Below, one piece after another: positions 61,347 through 64,000 of a stretch of DNA of 64,000 nucleotides. Source of the stretch: Bacillota bacterium (GTDB taxonomy: Bacteria > Bacillota_I > Bacilli_A > RF39 > UBA660); NCBI GenBank assembly GCA_003149915.1, contig QAMK01000033.1, forward strand, positions 1 to 64,000, written 5' to 3'. Each line of letters begins with the position of its first letter. Within the stretch, counting starts at the first letter, position 1. Under the pieces are notes generated by a model, which ran no database searches, was not told where the DNA came from, and was given only the letters and a program-made list of their open reading frames with translations. Both the position numbers and the translations under genes were made by a program.

Positions 61347-62420
61347 TTATAAATCATCTAATGCCTTTTTAATTTTTCTATCTTTGATGGAAATAATCAA
61401 TTTAATTACAATCCAAATGAGTAGAACAATAGCAAGAACAAGACCTGCAATCATCAAGTATTTTTTATTGAAAGAGAAAGTTGAAGTCTCTTCTTGTTCT
61501 TCTTCTACTGGTGCTGCCACTGTTTCAGTCGATGCTTTTTCGGTATAAATCGTATAGGTAGAAGTCGTTCCATCTTGAGCAGTTACCAAAATCGTAACTT
61601 GGTTGTTGTTTGAGGCCAAATCATCGGCACCTGTAATCGTATAACTAGCACTGGCATCTTCTAATCCAACGTGAATGGTTAAAGAATTGACATCGCTTCC
61701 CACTACTACTTGATATTCTTTCTTTTCTTTTTGAAACGTGAAGTCGACGCCATCGATCATCAATGAACTTAAATTGCTGTTACTTGATTTCGCAGGTGCT
61801 GTATAAGTAGATTCTCGTGTTTCTTTTTCTGTTACAGACGTGTCTTGTTTCGTTTCTACCTGTTCCGGAACAGAAGTTACGGTTCCTTCTAAAATTTGAA
61901 CTGTTTTGGTGGCAACTACTTCACTATCTTCTTCAATAATATCTTCTATCGTGTACTCTCTATCTTCTGTCATATCCAAAAGAGCAAGTGCTACGGGACC
62001 TACCGTCACATTGGCTGCACTCAAATTGGTATCGTCTATAAAAAATTTTAATGTCGCTTGATAATCAGAGCAATAAAGGGTTCCGTTCACACAAGTATTA
62101 GCACTGCCTTCGATTACTTCACTCATCACAAAATATCCTTCCGGTAATTCCACTAAATAAGAATTCCAGTTAGAAGATGCGATATCCGTCAAAATAAGGG
62201 CATCTTGATCATACTGAACACCATACAAAACGTACCAAATCCCTTTCGTATCGGCACTATTTTGAATGTCACTTACATCAATTGTGAGTGTGAGCGATAA
62301 CTCACTCCCAATTTGCACGCTGTCTTTTCCCGTTAACGTAGCACCATCGATACTTGCATATACTGAACTCGGTAATAAAAAACAAAAAATACTACATAAA
62401 ATAATTCCAATTTTTTTCAT
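61347..62420 (-). CDS. Surface protein with cohesin-like and cadherin-like domains
   Basis: 357 residues. A signal peptide (1-22, ending VYA), a cohesin-like beta domain (about 25-150, GSELSLTLTIDVSD, YGVQYDQDALILTD) with a Cys pair, a Thr/Glu linker, a cadherin-like beta-sandwich (about 215-295, LSSLMIDGVDFTFQKEKKEYQVVV), and a C-terminal TM helix (about 322-345) with a basic tail. It is anchored outside the cell. It could bind other surface proteins; no sorting motif. Confidence 0.78.
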   Translation of the reverse strand: MKKIGIILCSIFCFLLPSSVYASIDGATLTGKDSVQIGSELSLTLTIDVSDIQNSADTKGIWYVLYGVQYDQDALILTDIASSNWNSYLVELPEGYFVMSEVIEGSANTCVNGTLYCSDYQATLKFFIDDTNLSAANVTVGPVALALLDMTEDREYTIEDIIEEDSEVVATKTVQILEGTVTSVPEQVETKQDTSVTEKETRESTYTAPAKSSNSNLSSLMIDGVDFTFQKEKKEYQVVVGSDVNSLTIHVGLEDASASYTITGADDLASNNNQVTILVTAQDGTTSTYTIYTEKASTETVAAPVEEEQEETSTFSFNKKYLMIAGLVLAIVLLIWIVIKLIISIKDRKIKKALDDL

Positions 62421-62486
62421 TTTACAACTCTCACCTATATTAATTTTAGTATAACAATCTATTTAAAAAAATTCAATCTCTTTATC

Positions 62487-62852
62487 TTACTGTACGCCAT
62501 CTATTTTCTTTTCTTCCGACATCGGTGATGTGATTTCTTTCTTTAACTCCTGTAGCACTTTTGGCCAATTTGGATTTTCATGCCATGGATTTAGAATTGT
62601 ATTTGACTCAATATACTTTAGTGCTTTTTCTTTTACTTTTGAATCTAGTCTTCCATATCGCCACTGTGTATCTGCTAATACATACCAAAATAATTCACCA
62701 TCTTCATTATAAATGATAAATTCGTGATACCAACGGAGCAACACTTCTATCGCTTCGTCGTTTGTTTTGCCAGAACGCAACAATTCTAAATAATTCCTTT
62801 TGATATCTTCTGCGATATCATCTTGATACAGTTCTTCTAACCAGTTTTTCAT
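62487..62852 (-). CDS. Small hypothetical cytosolic protein
   Basis: 121 residues, mostly helical, Trp/Tyr-rich (VLLRWYHEFIIYNEDGELFWYVLADTQWRYGRL). SD AGGAGG-like upstream. The 249-bp gap to its right holds an A/T-rich stretch with no further gene seen. I do not recognise the family. Confidence 0.68.
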   Translation of the reverse strand: MKNWLEELYQDDIAEDIKRNYLELLRSGKTNDEAIEVLLRWYHEFIIYNEDGELFWYVLADTQWRYGRLDSKVKEKALKYIESNTILNPWHENPNWPKVLQELKKEITSPMSEEKKIDGVQ

Positions 62853-63101
62853 GTATACCTCCTTTTATGAACTTCTGAATCATATTACATTTATCACTTT
62901 ATCGACTCATTTGTACTATCATATCAGACGCACATCGCAATTGTCTGATTATTCAAAAATACAAAGATTTTTTGTATTTTTCTACATTCATTATACTACA
63001 CTATTATTCTTACAAACGAGTGATTAATTAAAATAAATAAAAAAGCAATATTCCATAATTACATTGTAACTATATCATATTGCTTTTTCTTTTTATTATT
63101 C

Positions 63102-63683
63102 TTAAACTTTTTTATTTTCTATTTTCCTACGACAATACTGGCAAGTTCCAAACTTTTCACTTAGTAAATTATCCGCACCACAGTAAGGACATTTTACATA
63201 ATTTGTGTTTTTCGCTTTTTCTTGTTTTATTTTTATTTTTAAATCATTTTCTTTTGAAATTTCCGCTTCTTGCTTTAAATTTTCTTTCGCATAATTTTGA
63301 ATACTTTTACCAATTTGATGACCAACTTTATCAAATATTGCTTTCAAAAGAAGAGATAAAACCAACAAGATTACGCCGGCGGAAATTAAATATTTAGCAT
63401 AAGAAATCAAATTATTTTGATAAAATTCCAAATTTGAAATATTTTCCACATAAATCGTATACTCATTTTCAATGTTTAATGATTCAAAAACAAATTTTGC
63501 GATTTCAGGAAGAAAAAGAAAAATTCCTACACAAATTAAGATAATTGGTGTCGCTATTTTTCTTTGATTCCGATAGAATAAAGCTCTCATGAAAATTAAT
63601 AGAATGCCAATAAACGGGAAGAAATATAAAAACAGTAAAATACTAGGTAAGCTGCATATTAGTTTTAAAAATAGATTTTTCAT
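63102..63683 (-). CDS. Membrane protein with C-terminal zinc ribbon
   Basis: 193 residues. Three hydrophobic segments (about 8-30, 44-62, 98-116), a cytosolic charged helix, and a C-terminal zinc ribbon CPYCGADNLLSEKFGTCQYCR with four Cys at about 169-186. Paired with the small membrane protein just upstream, 13 bases away. Confidence 0.75.
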   Translation of the reverse strand: MKNLFLKLICSLPSILLFLYFFPFIGILLIFMRALFYRNQRKIATPIILICVGIFLFLPEIAKFVFESLNIENEYTIYVENISNLEFYQNNLISYAKYLISAGVILLVLSLLLKAIFDKVGHQIGKSIQNYAKENLKQEAEISKENDLKIKIKQEKAKNTNYVKCPYCGADNLLSEKFGTCQYCRRKIENKKV

Positions 63684-63696
63684 CTTTTAACGCTTT

Positions 63697-63972
63697 CTAT
63701 TTCATTATGTTGTTTATGATTTGGGAAGCAAGTGCATCTGGATTATCGCCACGAATACTAGTGTTGTTAGCACCTACCATGTAGGAATTGGTAAGTTTTG
63801 TTCTTCTACTAATTAATTTATCTTCTTCTTTTAAATTAGAAATTTCTTTTTTCGTTTCGACCTCGTATTTATGCCTTGCATTATCGTTTCTATACCTTGT
63901 ATAAATGATGATAAAATAAATGACTCCCAATAGCAAGAATAGCCAATCGTAATCAAAATCTACAAACAACAT
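63697..63972 (-). CDS. Small single-pass membrane protein
   Basis: About 91 residues from ATG 63972 (MLFVDFDYDW), with TGGAG eight bases upstream; the ATG at 63996 lacks room for an SD inside the window. One TM helix (about 8-25), a charged helix, and a C-terminal IRGDNPDALASQIINNIM. Likely co-transcribed with the zinc-ribbon protein. Confidence 0.62.
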   Translation of the reverse strand: MLFVDFDYDWLFLLLGVIYFIIIYTRYRNDNARHKYEVETKKEISNLKEEDKLISRRTKLTNSYMVGANNTSIRGDNPDALASQIINNIMK

Positions 63973-64000
63973 AGCAAGGACTCCACCACATTCCACTAAG

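Noticed and set aside
62853..63101. Possible gene or RNA in the 249-bp gap
   Set aside because: Only A/T-rich sequence with weak inverted repeats around 62938-62975. No ORF with an SD and no known RNA motif is seen.

Overview
The window is AT-rich DNA from a low-GC Gram-positive bacterium of the Bacillota, most likely class Bacilli. The standard code is used: TGG encodes Trp and TGA terminates. Almost every gene lies on the minus strand. Several neighbourhoods match Bacillus subtilis: yutI/yutH-like/yutD/yunB, trpS next to yjbA, and sigG close to ylmC. The sporulation sigma factor sigma-G, YunB, a YutH-like protein and YlmC point to a spore-former or a recent descendant of one. An uncultured gut-type Bacilli lineage is my inference from the style of the gene content.

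Layout. 1-400: five-tRNA operon (Val-Thr-Tyr-Gln-Lys in transcription order). 458-13644: housekeeping genes (S1-domain protein, Nfu-type Fe-S scaffold, YutH-like, YutD, YunB, ferredoxin, RluB, D,D-carboxypeptidase, T-box-controlled asnS, trpS, yjbA, rmuC, rhodanese). 13696-40129: a 26-kb single-strand block of 22 genes. 40245-47046: trmL, thioredoxin-like protein, U32 peptidase/RlhA-like protein, ylmC, Nudix hydrolase, sigG and unknowns. 47114-47207: tRNA-Ser. 47304-52044: a prepilin-like glycine-rich surface protein, an anchored unknown and a zinc-ribbon membrane protein. 52162-52628: four tRNAs (Lys, Ile, Asn, Glu). 52709-63996: unknowns, a complete type III toxin-antitoxin locus (ToxI RNA repeats plus ToxN), ddl, murF, an alpha/beta hydrolase and surface or zinc-ribbon proteins.

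The main discovery candidate is the 13.7-40.1 kb block. It places a type IV secretion-like apparatus (VirD4 coupling ATPase, VirB4 ATPase, a separate VirB4 N-domain-like protein, VirB3/PrgI-like, VirB6-like, two VirB2-like pilins, a C39-like cell-wall or protein peptidase) end to end with a Tad/Flp-like pilus machine (CpaF/TadA ATPase, TadB, TadC, CpaB, TadZ, a TadE-like protein, and a 54-residue Flp-like ORF below usual length cut-offs). It also contains a class-B-like sortase, a 1057-residue Cys-rich secreted protein and proteins sharing a WRI module. I see no relaxase, integrase, secretin or prepilin peptidase. It therefore looks like a resident envelope-spanning secretion, adhesion or DNA-handling machine and not a mobile conjugative element. 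Internal promoters and terminators isolate the small VirB2-like gene as its own strong unit.

Second in interest are the ToxIN-type locus, with three perfect-period 34-bp repeats that can each fold as an H-type pseudoknot; a hairpin that would bury the sigG ribosome-binding site; a short LG[IL]xP-type peptide motif repeated in the 724-residue zinc-ribbon protein and echoed in the VirD4 tail; and a prepilin-like protein carrying a large glycine-rich domain. All assignments come from reading the sequence and recalled family knowledge; no database search was run.
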